Source: Rhodococcus sp. B50 (GTDB taxonomy: Bacteria > Actinomycetota > Actinomycetes > Mycobacteriales > Mycobacteriaceae). From it: DNA of 64,000 nt. Positions 45,826 through 53,438 of the stretch are shown piece after piece (positions within the stretch are counted from its first letter, which is position 1; every line of letters starts with the position of its first letter). A program made the position numbers and the translations under genes. The notes under the pieces are model-generated. The model was given only the letters and a program-made list of their open reading frames with translations, was not told the DNA's origin and did no database searches. The stretch is taken from positions 434,001 through 498,000 of the forward strand of contig NZ_WPAG02000002.1 in the NCBI RefSeq assembly GCF_013602415.1, written 5' to 3'.

Positions 45826-46098
45826 ATGGACCAGTCTAAGGGCTACACCGCTCGACACCACAGGACGTGTTTCGAGCGTTTCGAGGCGGACGGTCCGGGA
45901 AGCGGAAACGGCTGGCTGAGCATTGCTGGCGAGGTGCGTGTGCATACCGACGTCGGCGGCTTCGGTGAACCGGTGATCGTGCTCAACGAGATGAGCATCA
46001 ACATCGCTGACGCGCCTCTCGTCGCTTCCGCGATCCTCAGCGAGTACGGCCGCCTCATTGAAGAGGCCGGACTCGAAGTGGCGATTCGCCGTGGATAA
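45826..46098 (+). CDS. Hypothetical early protein of the element
   Basis: A 90-residue soluble protein starting MDQSKGYTARHHRTCFERF. ATG 45826 has AAGGGAGAG upstream; an in-frame GTG at 45736 (overlapping the xis stop) would cross the hairpin and add 30 residues without features. No recognisable domain. Confidence 0.65.
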   Translation: MDQSKGYTARHHRTCFERFEADGPGSGNGWLSIAGEVRVHTDVGGFGEPVIVLNEMSINIADAPLVASAILSEYGRLIEEAGLEVAIRRG

Positions 46099-46198
46099 CT
46101 CGACGCTCCCCGACATCACCATCGACTACTGGCCTTCGACGGTCGACTTCGATGCGCCGATCGAGCTGGTTCCCACCGAGAAGGCTTGGGAGGTCTGA
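46091..46198 (+). CDS. 35-residue hypothetical protein
   Basis: GTG 46091 overlaps the previous gene by 8 nt and the frame ends at TGA 46196-46198, 2 nt before the next ATG. The peptide is acidic (starts VDNSTLPDITIDYW). The tight packing supports a real small gene; no ribosome site is evident. Confidence 0.45.
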   Translation: MDNSTLPDITIDYWPSTVDFDAPIELVPTEKAWEV

Positions 46199-46200
46199 TC

Positions 46201-46440
46201 ATGCCCAGCCTGCACGTATCCGTCGACGTGGACGTCACCGCCTGCGCCGTGAAGTCCGTCGGCGAAGTTCAGATCGAACTCGGTCGCCTTGGGTCGATCT
46301 ACCTCGACCCCGATCGGGCCCACGCGCTCATCGACGAGCTGCAAGAGGCACTCCGGAACCTCGCCGAGACGGAGACACACCAGCTCCACCGTGACGAGGT
46401 CGCCATCCGTAGCGCCGCAGAGTTTCGGGAGGATCGTTGA
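46201..46440 (+). CDS. Hypothetical early protein
   Basis: A 79-residue protein starting MPSLHVSVDVDVTACAVKSV, predicted mixed alpha/beta with an amphipathic helix DRAHALIDELQEALRNLAE. ATG 46201 has GGGAGG 8 nt upstream. Its TGA overlaps the next start (TTGA). Confidence 0.65.
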   Translation: MPSLHVSVDVDVTACAVKSVGEVQIELGRLGSIYLDPDRAHALIDELQEALRNLAETETHQLHRDEVAIRSAAEFREDR

Positions 46441-46784
46441 CCACATCCCACGATGCCGTGTCGTCACGCCAAGTGCGTGGCGGCCCGGCCGCGGGCGTCG
46501 ACCGGGCGTCCGAGAATGCGCACCCCGACCTGATGACCCTGGCGTGCCAGTGGCTCTCCACCCTCCCGTCCGGTGCCGAGTTCACCGGCGGGCAGTTGTG
46601 GGAGCACCTGCCCGGCTACGTCGCCGACCACCCCGGGCGTTGCGGAGCTGCGATCACCAACCTGCAGCGGCGCGGCCTGATCGAGTTCTCGGGCTACGGC
46701 CCTCGCTCTGCCGATGGTGGCTGGGATCGGCCGACGCGGATCTGGCGCCGCACCGATGTCCCGATCACGGGCGGTGAGGACTGA
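46437..46784 (+). CDS. Hypothetical protein with winged-helix-like segment
   Basis: A 115-residue protein from TTG 46437 (GGAGG upstream). The part ALQWLSTLPSG-like helix, GGQLWEHLPGYVADHPGRCG and AAITNLQRRGLIEFSGYG resembles a winged helix ending in a beta-wing, so a DNA-binding role near replication is plausible. It lies 3 nt before the replication gene. Confidence 0.6.
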   Translation: MTTSHDAVSSRQVRGGPAAGVDRASENAHPDLMTLACQWLSTLPSGAEFTGGQLWEHLPGYVADHPGRCGAAITNLQRRGLIEFSGYGPRSADGGWDRPTRIWRRTDVPITGGED

Positions 46785-46787
46785 GCC

Positions 46788-47636
46788 ATGTCCGGTCGAT
46801 CGCTGAACAAGTTTGCCTGGATGGAGGCACTCCGGGGTGCGGACCTTACGCACGCCGAGTATCGCGTCCTGGTGAACCTGAGCACCTATGCACGCGGCGA
46901 TCTGACCAACGCCCACCCCGGTCTCTCTCGGCTGTGTGAGGACGCCCGGGTGTCCGAACCGACGGCGAAGAAGGCGCTTCGCCGGCTGGTCGAGAAGGGC
47001 TGGATCGTGCTCACCGACAGGGGCGGGAACGAGCACTGGAAGGGCAAGGCGAACGTCTACGCCCTCTCTATCCCCAAGGGGGTAACTCATTTACCCCCTT
47101 GGGGTGAGAAGGGGGTAAATCCGAACACCGAAGGGGGTAACTCATTTTCGGAAGGGGGTAAATCGACACCCCTCGAAGGGGGTAACTCACTTACCCCCCA
47201 TCAGAAAGATCTATCAGGGGATTTCATCAATGGATTTCAATCAGGGGGAGTCGTTGCGCTAAGCAACGCGGGCGCGCGCGAGGATGCCCTCCCCCCTGAA
47301 ACCGTCGCAGAACAAGCCGAAGCCGCCTTCGGCGAGCTCTTCGGTGAAACCCCACGGTCGGTCGACCTGGACGCCTACGAGCCCTCGGTGCCTGTCGTCG
47401 ACGAACCGAGGATCGACCCGGAACTGACCCCCCTCGCATGGATCGACAACGAGCTCCCCGGCGGATTCCGCGGTACCGAACGTGCAGAGGCTCAAAAACG
47501 CCTGGAAGCGGGCGAGCATCGCGTCACGATCCGCTGGGACCTCGTCAAGGCGCGCCACACCCGCCCCAAGATCGGCCAACGCCGGCACCGCTTCATCGAA
47601 CCCAATTCGCAGACCTCGCAGGAGGCTACGCCGTGA
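46788..47636 (+). CDS. Replication initiator-like protein (lambda O-type layout)
   Basis: A 282-residue protein. Residues about 18-80 form a winged-helix domain (LTHAEYRVLVNLSTYARGD, LSRLCEDARVSEPTAKKALR, RLVEKGWIVLTDRGG) like the N-termini of phage replication initiators. Residues about 97-137 are a low-complexity linker encoded by GGGGGTAA iterons. The C-terminal part (ELPGGFRGTERAEAQKRLEA ... KARHTRPKIGQRRHRF) is basic and may contact a helicase or host factor. Position after xis-type regulators and the iterons inside the gene support replication initiation. Confidence 0.7.
   Translation: MSGRSLNKFAWMEALRGADLTHAEYRVLVNLSTYARGDLTNAHPGLSRLCEDARVSEPTAKKALRRLVEKGWIVLTDRGGNEHWKGKANVYALSIPKGVTHLPPWGEKGVNPNTEGGNSFSEGGKSTPLEGGNSLTPHQKDLSGDFINGFQSGGVVALSNAGAREDALPPETVAEQAEAAFGELFGETPRSVDLDAYEPSVPVVDEPRIDPELTPLAWIDNELPGGFRGTERAEAQKRLEAGEHRVTIRWDLVKARHTRPKIGQRRHRFIEPNSQTSQEATP
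47076..47247. repeat. GGGGGTAA iteron cluster with AT-rich patch: probable replication origin
   Basis: GGGGGTAA occurs directly at 47078, 47111, 47133, 47154 and 47178 and inverted at 47091 and 47191. The first and last direct copies each form an inverted pair with a 5-bp centre, bracketing three direct copies spaced 21-24 bp. The repeats alternate GGGGGTAACTCA and GGGGGTAAATC. Immediately after (47199-47246) the sequence turns AT-rich (AGAAAGATCTATC, ATTTCATCAATGG), unusual for this DNA. Iterons in the rep linker followed by an AT-rich tract is the lambda ori design. Confidence 0.75.
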
Positions 47637-47962
47637 CTACCCATGAACGATTCTGGGAACGACCCCAGGCCCCGAAGCATCCGCTGATCGAACCGTGGGA
47701 GGAACTCCCCGACGATCCGAACTACCCGACCTTCGAGAACGCCGTCCGATTCGGCATCGAACGTCACTGGCACACACTCGCCGTCGCCAAGACCGACGAT
47801 TGGGAGGAAGTCTCCGCGACCGCGGTGTACGTCAGCGACGGACTCGTCGGACCCCTCATCGAGTTCGGACCGTGGACTCTCGAACCCCGCGAAGCCCGAG
47901 TCCTCGCACGATCCCTGCTCGCCCTCGCCGACGCCGCCGAACCCGAGCAGCAAACAGCGTGA
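47633..47962 (+). CDS. Hypothetical protein
   Basis: A 109-residue protein starting VTTHERFWERPQAPKHP. GTG overlaps the rep stop (GTGA) with GGAGG upstream. C-terminal helix EPREARVLARSLLALADAAE; the centre (VSATAVYVSDGLVGPLIEFG) looks like beta strands. No family recognised. Confidence 0.65.
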   Translation: MTTHERFWERPQAPKHPLIEPWEELPDDPNYPTFENAVRFGIERHWHTLAVAKTDDWEEVSATAVYVSDGLVGPLIEFGPWTLEPREARVLARSLLALADAAEPEQQTA

Positions 47963-48048
47963 CCCCACAACCGCACACCCCCGACGCGGCCGAGACACCC
48001 CTCGGCCGCGTCGGCCTGTCTCAGAACAGCAATCGAGGAGATGAACCC

Positions 48049-48264
48049 ATGCCCAACCTGCGACACCTCCCGGTCAAGTCGTGGCCGGTGCTCTGGCACG
48101 AGCTGCTGACCGAGATCGAGATCTTCTCGGCGGCCCATCACATGCCCCTCGACAATGTCTGGGCACGGGTCCACGCCAACGACTACTGGGCGGCCGTCGA
48201 ACTCTTCGACCAGATCCGCGACGCCACTCACCACTACGTCGGACCGGCCCAGGACGGCGCCTGA
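48049..48264 (+). CDS. Hypothetical small protein
   Basis: A 71-residue protein starting MPNLRHLPVKSWPVLWHELL, probably all-helical. ATG 48049 has GAGGAG 9 nt upstream; an in-frame GTG at 47959 overlaps the previous stop and is less likely. The TGA overlaps the whiB ATG by one base. Confidence 0.6.
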   Translation: MPNLRHLPVKSWPVLWHELLTEIEIFSAAHHMPLDNVWARVHANDYWAAVELFDQIRDATHHYVGPAQDGA

Positions 48265-48572
48265 TGGCCACGCAGGCAATCAGGCGCCGCAGCCGCGACG
48301 GCCTACCCGTCCCGGTGCCCGAGATCCCCGCTCTCGTCGATCCCCGGCTGCACGGTGCCCGGTGCGCCGGCATGGCACCGACGTTCGATGTGTGGATCCC
48401 GGACGAGTCCGACGACGATCGCCGAGACCGCCTCGCCTACGCCCAGCATCTCTGCAGTCGGTGCGCTGTCCGTGTCGCCTGCAGACAGGCCGCGACCGAA
48501 CATGACGCATCGGGGATCTGGGCCGGAGTGCTCCATGGGGATGCGGGACGACCCAAGCGGGAGGCGGCGTGA
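48264..48572 (+). CDS. WhiB-family iron-sulfur regulator
   Basis: A 102-residue Wbl protein with the four cluster cysteines C34, C64, C67, C73 (CxxCx5C after a distant Cys) and the beta-turn GIWAG (84-88), followed by a basic tail. Wbl proteins bind a [4Fe-4S] cluster and the sigma factor; phage copies (such as WhiBTM4) repress host whiB2 and block superinfection. Here it probably retunes host or helper transcription. Confidence 0.88.
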   Translation: MATQAIRRRSRDGLPVPVPEIPALVDPRLHGARCAGMAPTFDVWIPDESDDDRRDRLAYAQHLCSRCAVRVACRQAATEHDASGIWAGVLHGDAGRPKREAA

Positions 48573-48577
48573 ACGCT

Positions 48578-48900
48578 GAAGTGAACGTTTGCTTCCGCTC
48601 TCCCGTGCGCGAGGCCCGACAGCATCCGGACGTCCGGCAGCTTCCCTACGGGCGCGTAATGGGACGTCCCACCCCATCCCTACGCGCGCGTGAATGGACC
48701 GGTCCACTACGCCCACACGCGCGCGCGAAAGAGACGTCGACCGATCGGAGGGAACGTTCCAACCCTGTCCCACGCGCGCGAAGTAAACGTTTCCCGCCTT
48801 CCCCGCGCGCGGGAACCAGACGTCTGGCACCACCCCTACGGGCGTACGCGCAAGAACCGAACGCCGAATCGAACGTTCGGCACGGCGTCCACGCGCGCGA
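48578..48900. repeat. Array of about nine small palindromes/hairpins with ~34-nt period
   Basis: Between whiB and the tape measure operon the DNA is built from short palindromes, mostly around ACGT: CCGGACGTCCGG, GGGACGTCCC, GGACCGGTCC, GGAACGTTCC, AAACGTTT, CCAGACGTCTGG, CGAACGTTCG. Centres lie at about 48587, 48632, 48666, 48701, 48736, 48756, 48789, 48822 and 48875, i.e. mostly 33-35 nt apart. The spacers share CCC(T)ACGCGCGCG(T)GAA. Arms vary but stay complementary, and the first unit has a 7-bp RNA stem with two G-U pairs, suggesting conserved hairpins with an ACGU loop. I do not call a gene here. Confidence 0.7.
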
Positions 48901-48909
48901 GAGGCCGCG

Positions 48910-48961
48910 GTGACCATGTGACCACTGCGTGACCACATGGCCTACGAGCTGCAGAAATGTC
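48910..48961 (+). promoter_or_regulatory. Triple GTGACCA motif before the late genes
   Basis: GTGACCA at 48910, 48918 and 48929, followed by a segment that is repeated at 54210: 26 of 33 positions match between 48929-48961 and 54210-54242. It sits 50-100 bp upstream of the late-type genes and may bind a regulator. Confidence 0.5.
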
Positions 48962-49009
48962 ACACCCATCGGATATGAAATCCGAAGGTAGAACAGGAGA
49001 ACCAACCAC

Positions 49010-49387
49010 ATGACGCCACTACCACCGGACCCCGACAAGTCGACGCACATCGATGACGCCAAGGCACTCGTCCGCGCACTCGCCAACAGGGACACCGATG
49101 GCGCACTGGCTCTGATTCGCGGCCTCGACCGGAACGAGCTCGAGCACATCACCCTGTACCTCGCACGTGGTGCCGCAAATCTCGTCCTCGATGCTCACGT
49201 TGAAGAGCTCGACTGGGTCCTTCAGGGGCTCCGGGCCGTCAATGAGGTGGAACCTGCTGCCGGCCCCGCCGCACCGAAGGGCAAGCAAGCCGAAGCGCTC
49301 CGCCTCACCAGACGGCTGGTCGGCACGGTCATCGAGCAGATCGAAGGCCGGCGGGACCAACTGGCCGAACCCCGGAAGGAGGGCTGA
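49010..49387 (+). CDS. Hypothetical protein before the tape measure gene
   Basis: A 125-residue mostly helical protein starting MTPLPPDPDKSTHIDDAKAL. GGAGAA lies upstream of the ATG and the gene ends 3 nt before the tape measure start. In tailed phages this slot holds tail assembly chaperones, but no slippery sequence or frameshift is evident and I cannot identify it as one. Confidence 0.65.
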   Translation: MTPLPPDPDKSTHIDDAKALVRALANRDTDGALALIRGLDRNELEHITLYLARGAANLVLDAHVEELDWVLQGLRAVNEVEPAAGPAAPKGKQAEALRLTRRLVGTVIEQIEGRRDQLAEPRKEG

Positions 49388-49390
49388 CCC

Positions 49391-52300
49391 GTGGCACTCG
49401 ACGTGGGGGAGCTCGTCGCCCGGCTGACGCTCGACGACTCCCGCTTCATCCAAGGGACCCAGCGAGCCGAACAGCAGGGCCGCCGGGCCACCCAGCAGAT
49501 CACGAACGGATTCCAGGACATCACCCGCGCGGCTCAGCGGGCGAGTCAGGCGGCGCAGGCGGTCGAGATCAACGACCGATTGGACCGCGACGCCAGGCAG
49601 ATCGCCGACCGGATTCAGGAACTCGAGCGCAACGCTCGGCGAGCCGACCAGTCCGTCGACGACATCGAACTGAACGACCGCCTACTGAGAGAGGCCCGAC
49701 GAGCCGCGGACGAGATCGACCAGATCCGAGCCGGTGCGCGACAGGCCGCGGGCGCGGTCGATGACATCGAGCTCGGCAATCGACTACGGCAGGACCTTCA
49801 GGACGCCCAGGGGGAACTCGACCGGCTGTATCGGCAGTCGAGCGAAGGCGCCGGCCCTGCAGGATCTCAGTCTGGAGGCAACTTCCTGTCCGGATTCTCG
49901 GATGCGGTCAGCAATCTCGGATCGAAGGCCGGCCCGATCGGCTCGTCACTCCTCGGTGCTGTAACCATCGGAATGACGGCCGGGATTGCAGTAGGCGCCG
50001 CGTTCGCCCATGCCCTTGCCGAGGGGATGGAACAGGAGAAGGCCCGCGACCTCATCCAGGCGAAGCTCGGCATCAACGAGGCCACCGCCGAGAACCTCGG
50101 CCGCGCCGCCGGGGCCGCCTACTCGAACGGCTGGGGCGAGTCCGTCGAGGCCAACATGGACACGGCTCGGCTGGCCATCCAGAACGGACTCCTCACTGGC
50201 GAGGAAGACACCGCGACCTTCGCCAGCACCATCGAGAACCTCGAGATCATCTCGTCCAAGCTCGACGGCGAAGTGTCCCAGTCGGTGCAGGCCGTCGGCG
50301 CACTCATGGCCAACGGGCTCGCTCGCGACGCTCAGCACGCCTTCGACATCATCGCCCGCGGATCGGACGGCACCGCGAACAAGGGCGAGGATCTCCTCGA
50401 CGTGATCCGCGAATACTCCGCGGGCTGGTCGCAAGCCGGGTTCGATGCCGAGTTCGCTCTCGCGATGATCTCCCAGGCGACCGACCTCGGTGTCGACAAC
50501 GCCGACCGGGCCGGCGACGCCCTCCGTGAATTCGGACGCCGGATGTACGAGGACGCCGACGTGATCAAAGAGGCGATCACTGGCCTGAACTTGCCTGCCG
50601 AGGAGCTGTTCGCCCAACTTGAGGCGGGCGGAGAAGTTGGCGAGCAGGCATTCGACCGGATCTTCGACGCCATCCGCGAGATCCCATCAGAGACCGAACG
50701 TGCAGCAGTCGCACAGCAGTTTCTCGGCGATACAGCCGGCGACTTCATCCGCGTGTTCACCCAATGGGACCCCTCGACCGCAGTCCGCAAGTTCGGCGAG
50801 GTCGAAGGCGCCGCAGCCCAGGCCGGGGAAACCATGTCCTCCAACACGGCCGCCTCGTTCGAGTCTGCGCAGCGATCGATCGAGGCATCCCTCGACGCCC
50901 TGGAACTCGCGCTCGCCGAGGCGTTCGGCCCCGAACTGGCAAAGGTGGCCGACTGGGTCTCGACGCACAAGCCCGAGATCTTGTCGCTCTTCTTCGAGAC
51001 CGCGGACGGTGCCCTCCTCGCCGGGGAAGGCATCGCCCGGTTCGTCTCGCTGTCGCTCAACGCCATCGGCCCGTTCACCGCGATCATCGCCGAGGCGTTC
51101 TCCGGCGCCCTCAACTCAATGGGATCCTTCGTGTCCGGTGCCGCATCCGTCGCCGACGCACTCGGTATGGACGGCATTGCCAGCTCCTTGCGCTCGGCCG
51201 GTGACTCGCTCTACGACTACGCCGACAAGGCACAGCAGGGCAGCGCAGCGATGTTCGCTCTCGCCGACTCCATCGACAACGATGTCGTGCCCGGACTCCA
51301 GGGCTTGCGCGCCGGCCTGCGTGAATCCGGTGACGGGGCCGTGGCCACCGCCGAGATGATGCGCGCCCTCGGCGACACCGTGGTCACCGGCATCCCAGAC
51401 GAGAAATCGATCACCATCGCCGACAACAGCCCTGAGACGATCCAGCGGCTCGAGGCACTCGGGTTCAAGGTGGAGAACACCCCGGACGGCATCACAGTCA
51501 CCGCGGACACGACCGAGGCCGAGAACATCATCGGCGGGTTCATCAACACCCAGCGCTCGACCACGGTCTGGGTCGACATCCAGCGGCGCAAGGAAGACCT
51601 GGGCATCGCCGCCAACCAGTTCGGGCCCTACTACGACCCCGGCAGTGGCCAGACGTTCGCCGACGGTGGCATCGACGACCGGGCCGCTCAGATCCGGGCC
51701 GGCCGCGGCCGCGGGGTCACCTGGGCGGAAGCAGAGACCGGCTGGGAGGCGTACATCCCCGGGGCGATGTCCAAGCGGCACCGCTCCGAGAAGATCCTCC
51801 AGGAGGTCGCCGACCGGTTCGGGTTCGGGCTGATCAAGATGGCCGACGGCGGCATCACCGAAGGCGGGTTCAACTCCCAGGCCGCGGTCGCGAAGGCCAT
51901 GGCCCACGACGGCGAGGGCTACGTCTACGGCGGCCTCGACTGCTCCGGCTACCTCTCCGCGGTGTTCAACGCCGGGACAGGTCAGAACGTCCGCTTCACC
52001 ACCGCCAGCGACTTCGAGGCGATGGGCTGGCGCCGAGGTTACGACCCTGACGGGTTCAACATCGGCACCGACGGCGGTGTCGGGGAGAACGGCCACATGG
52101 CTGGCACCCTCTACGGCACCAACATCGAATCCGACGGCAGCAACGGCATCCAGTACGGCCGCACCGCCGACGGCGCGCTCGACTTCCCGTACGTCTACCA
52201 CTGGCCCGGGGCGACACCACAGGGCGACAACCCCGCGACCGAGCGCACCGGGGAGGGCTTCACCCGCGACGACCTGACCTCGGATCTCACGACCGGCACG

Positions 52301-53008
52301 ACCGACACCGGGATCACGATGTCGACGGACGGACAGCGCGTGTTCGTGACCAACTGGCCCGCCGCCCTGGGAGGCACTCAGAAGCCCGCAGACGAACGGA
52401 AACCGATCTGGTCGGCATCGATGCGCGTGTTCGAAAACGGCGGCCTACGGGCACCACAGGAAGCGCTCATTGCCCCGGAGGGCGCCGAACTCGTCCACTG
52501 GGCGGAGAAGGGTACCGGGGGAGAGGGATACATCCCCCTCGCGCCGAGCAAGCGACCTCGCTCGGTCGCGATCACCCGGCAGATCGCCAACCGTTTCGGA
52601 TTCGAGCTCGTCCCCATGGAGAACGGTGGCCTGAGCGGATTCGGTGGGTACGTCGGCAACACCGGCGCAACCTTCGACGTTCCCCTCACCGGGGCGGGCT
52701 GGGCGGCGATGTCCCCGAACAAGCGCCGCGCCACCCTCGCCAGCCTCGCCGGCCTCGGCATCGGCGGAGCGTTCGCCCTGGCATCCGGTTTCGACGAGAA
52801 CGGAATGTTCACCGGGCAGTTCGACACCGGAGCGAACTCCCATCCCGGCCTCGAGAAGGCGTTCGGGCAGTGGGCGGATCAGATCGCCGAGCAGCTCGCA
52901 GCGATCCGCAAGGCGGCCGAGAATCCGACCCCCGTCGAGGTTCAGGTCGACATCGACAGCGGCTCCCGGACGGCACAGATCGAGATCATGAAGCGCGGTC
53001 TGGTGTGA
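49391..53008 (+). CDS. Tail tape measure protein with NlpC/P60-like domain
   Basis: A 1205-residue protein. The start (VALDVGELVARLTLDDSRFI) is typical of tape measure proteins; residues about 40-150 are coiled coil; a hydrophobic segment lies near 185-215 (SSLLGAVTIGMTAGIAVGAA). Around 825-920 an NlpC/P60-like hydrolase is visible: YVYGGLDCSGYLSAVF (nucleophile Cys near 850) and GENGHMAGTLYG (His near 900). Two copies of a ~40-residue motif (YIPGAMSKRHRS ... RFGFGLIKMADGG near 785 and YIPLAPSKRPRS ... RFGFELVPMENGG near 1043) flank it. The length would set a tail of modest size; the peptidase would help cell-wall passage. It is the only virion gene recognisable in the element. Confidence 0.9.
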   Translation: MALDVGELVARLTLDDSRFIQGTQRAEQQGRRATQQITNGFQDITRAAQRASQAAQAVEINDRLDRDARQIADRIQELERNARRADQSVDDIELNDRLLREARRAADEIDQIRAGARQAAGAVDDIELGNRLRQDLQDAQGELDRLYRQSSEGAGPAGSQSGGNFLSGFSDAVSNLGSKAGPIGSSLLGAVTIGMTAGIAVGAAFAHALAEGMEQEKARDLIQAKLGINEATAENLGRAAGAAYSNGWGESVEANMDTARLAIQNGLLTGEEDTATFASTIENLEIISSKLDGEVSQSVQAVGALMANGLARDAQHAFDIIARGSDGTANKGEDLLDVIREYSAGWSQAGFDAEFALAMISQATDLGVDNADRAGDALREFGRRMYEDADVIKEAITGLNLPAEELFAQLEAGGEVGEQAFDRIFDAIREIPSETERAAVAQQFLGDTAGDFIRVFTQWDPSTAVRKFGEVEGAAAQAGETMSSNTAASFESAQRSIEASLDALELALAEAFGPELAKVADWVSTHKPEILSLFFETADGALLAGEGIARFVSLSLNAIGPFTAIIAEAFSGALNSMGSFVSGAASVADALGMDGIASSLRSAGDSLYDYADKAQQGSAAMFALADSIDNDVVPGLQGLRAGLRESGDGAVATAEMMRALGDTVVTGIPDEKSITIADNSPETIQRLEALGFKVENTPDGITVTADTTEAENIIGGFINTQRSTTVWVDIQRRKEDLGIAANQFGPYYDPGSGQTFADGGIDDRAAQIRAGRGRGVTWAEAETGWEAYIPGAMSKRHRSEKILQEVADRFGFGLIKMADGGITEGGFNSQAAVAKAMAHDGEGYVYGGLDCSGYLSAVFNAGTGQNVRFTTASDFEAMGWRRGYDPDGFNIGTDGGVGENGHMAGTLYGTNIESDGSNGIQYGRTADGALDFPYVYHWPGATPQGDNPATERTGEGFTRDDLTSDLTTGTTDTGITMSTDGQRVFVTNWPAALGGTQKPADERKPIWSASMRVFENGGLRAPQEALIAPEGAELVHWAEKGTGGEGYIPLAPSKRPRSVAITRQIANRFGFELVPMENGGLSGFGGYVGNTGATFDVPLTGAGWAAMSPNKRRATLASLAGLGIGGAFALASGFDENGMFTGQFDTGANSHPGLEKAFGQWADQIAEQLAAIRKAAENPTPVEVQVDIDSGSRTAQIEIMKRGLV

Positions 53009-53058
53009 GATAATAAGTGACACAACAGGATTCATCGAATCAACTAGGAGAACCCACC

Positions 53059-53247
53059 ATGGCTACACCCACACCCCAGAGCTACACGGCACCCGACATC
53101 GTGGTCGCGGTGCCCGGCGGCGCCGGTCCGACTGTCCTGCAGGACCGCGCCGTGACCATCCTCGAGGACGGCAGCCTCGTCATCGGCGGCGACGTCGAGT
53201 CGCACGAGAAGATGCGTGCCAACCTCGCAGCCAAGAAGGAGTCCTGA
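53059..53247 (+). CDS. Small paralogous protein A
   Basis: A 62-residue protein starting MATPTPQSYTAPDIVVAVPG with a beta-rich core TVLQDRAVTILEDGSLVIGG. It is clearly homologous to the next gene, so the pair arose by tandem duplication. AGGAG precedes the ATG. Function unknown; placed after the tape measure gene where minor tail proteins usually lie. Confidence 0.75.
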   Translation: MATPTPQSYTAPDIVVAVPGGAGPTVLQDRAVTILEDGSLVIGGDVESHEKMRANLAAKKES

Positions 53248-53249
53248 TC

Positions 53250-53435
53250 ATGGCAACGCCCGAACCTCAGACCTACACCGCGCCCTACGTCGTCGTCGAC
53301 AGCCCGGGCGGCCTCCACAAGACGAACGCTCTCGTGACGATCCTCGAGGACGGGTCCCTCGTCGTCGGCGGTACCGCGGAGACGAACGCCAAGCGGGTGG
53401 ACATGCTCGCCGAGAAGATCTCACAGGACGGATAA
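53250..53435 (+). CDS. Small paralogous protein B
   Basis: A 61-residue paralogue of the preceding gene (MATPEPQTYTAPYVVVDSPG and LVTILEDGSLVVGG), separated by 2 nt. Shared pattern: MATPxPQ(S/T)YTAP, VTILEDGSLV, LA(A/E)K near the end. The stretch after the PGG differs, so they may have different partners. Confidence 0.75.
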   Translation: MATPEPQTYTAPYVVVDSPGGLHKTNALVTILEDGSLVVGGTAETNAKRVDMLAEKISQDG

Positions 53436-53438
53436 CCC

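Noticed and set aside
48578..48900. Possible CRISPR array
   Set aside because: The constant part is too short and degenerate, the variable parts are self-complementary palindromes, and no cas genes are near.
48569..48913. A 114-codon open frame overlapping the whiB stop (GTGA)
   Set aside because: It lies over the palindrome array, is extremely Arg/Pro rich and has no domain-like pattern; the repeat period is not a multiple of three. I treat the region as a structured non-coding array.
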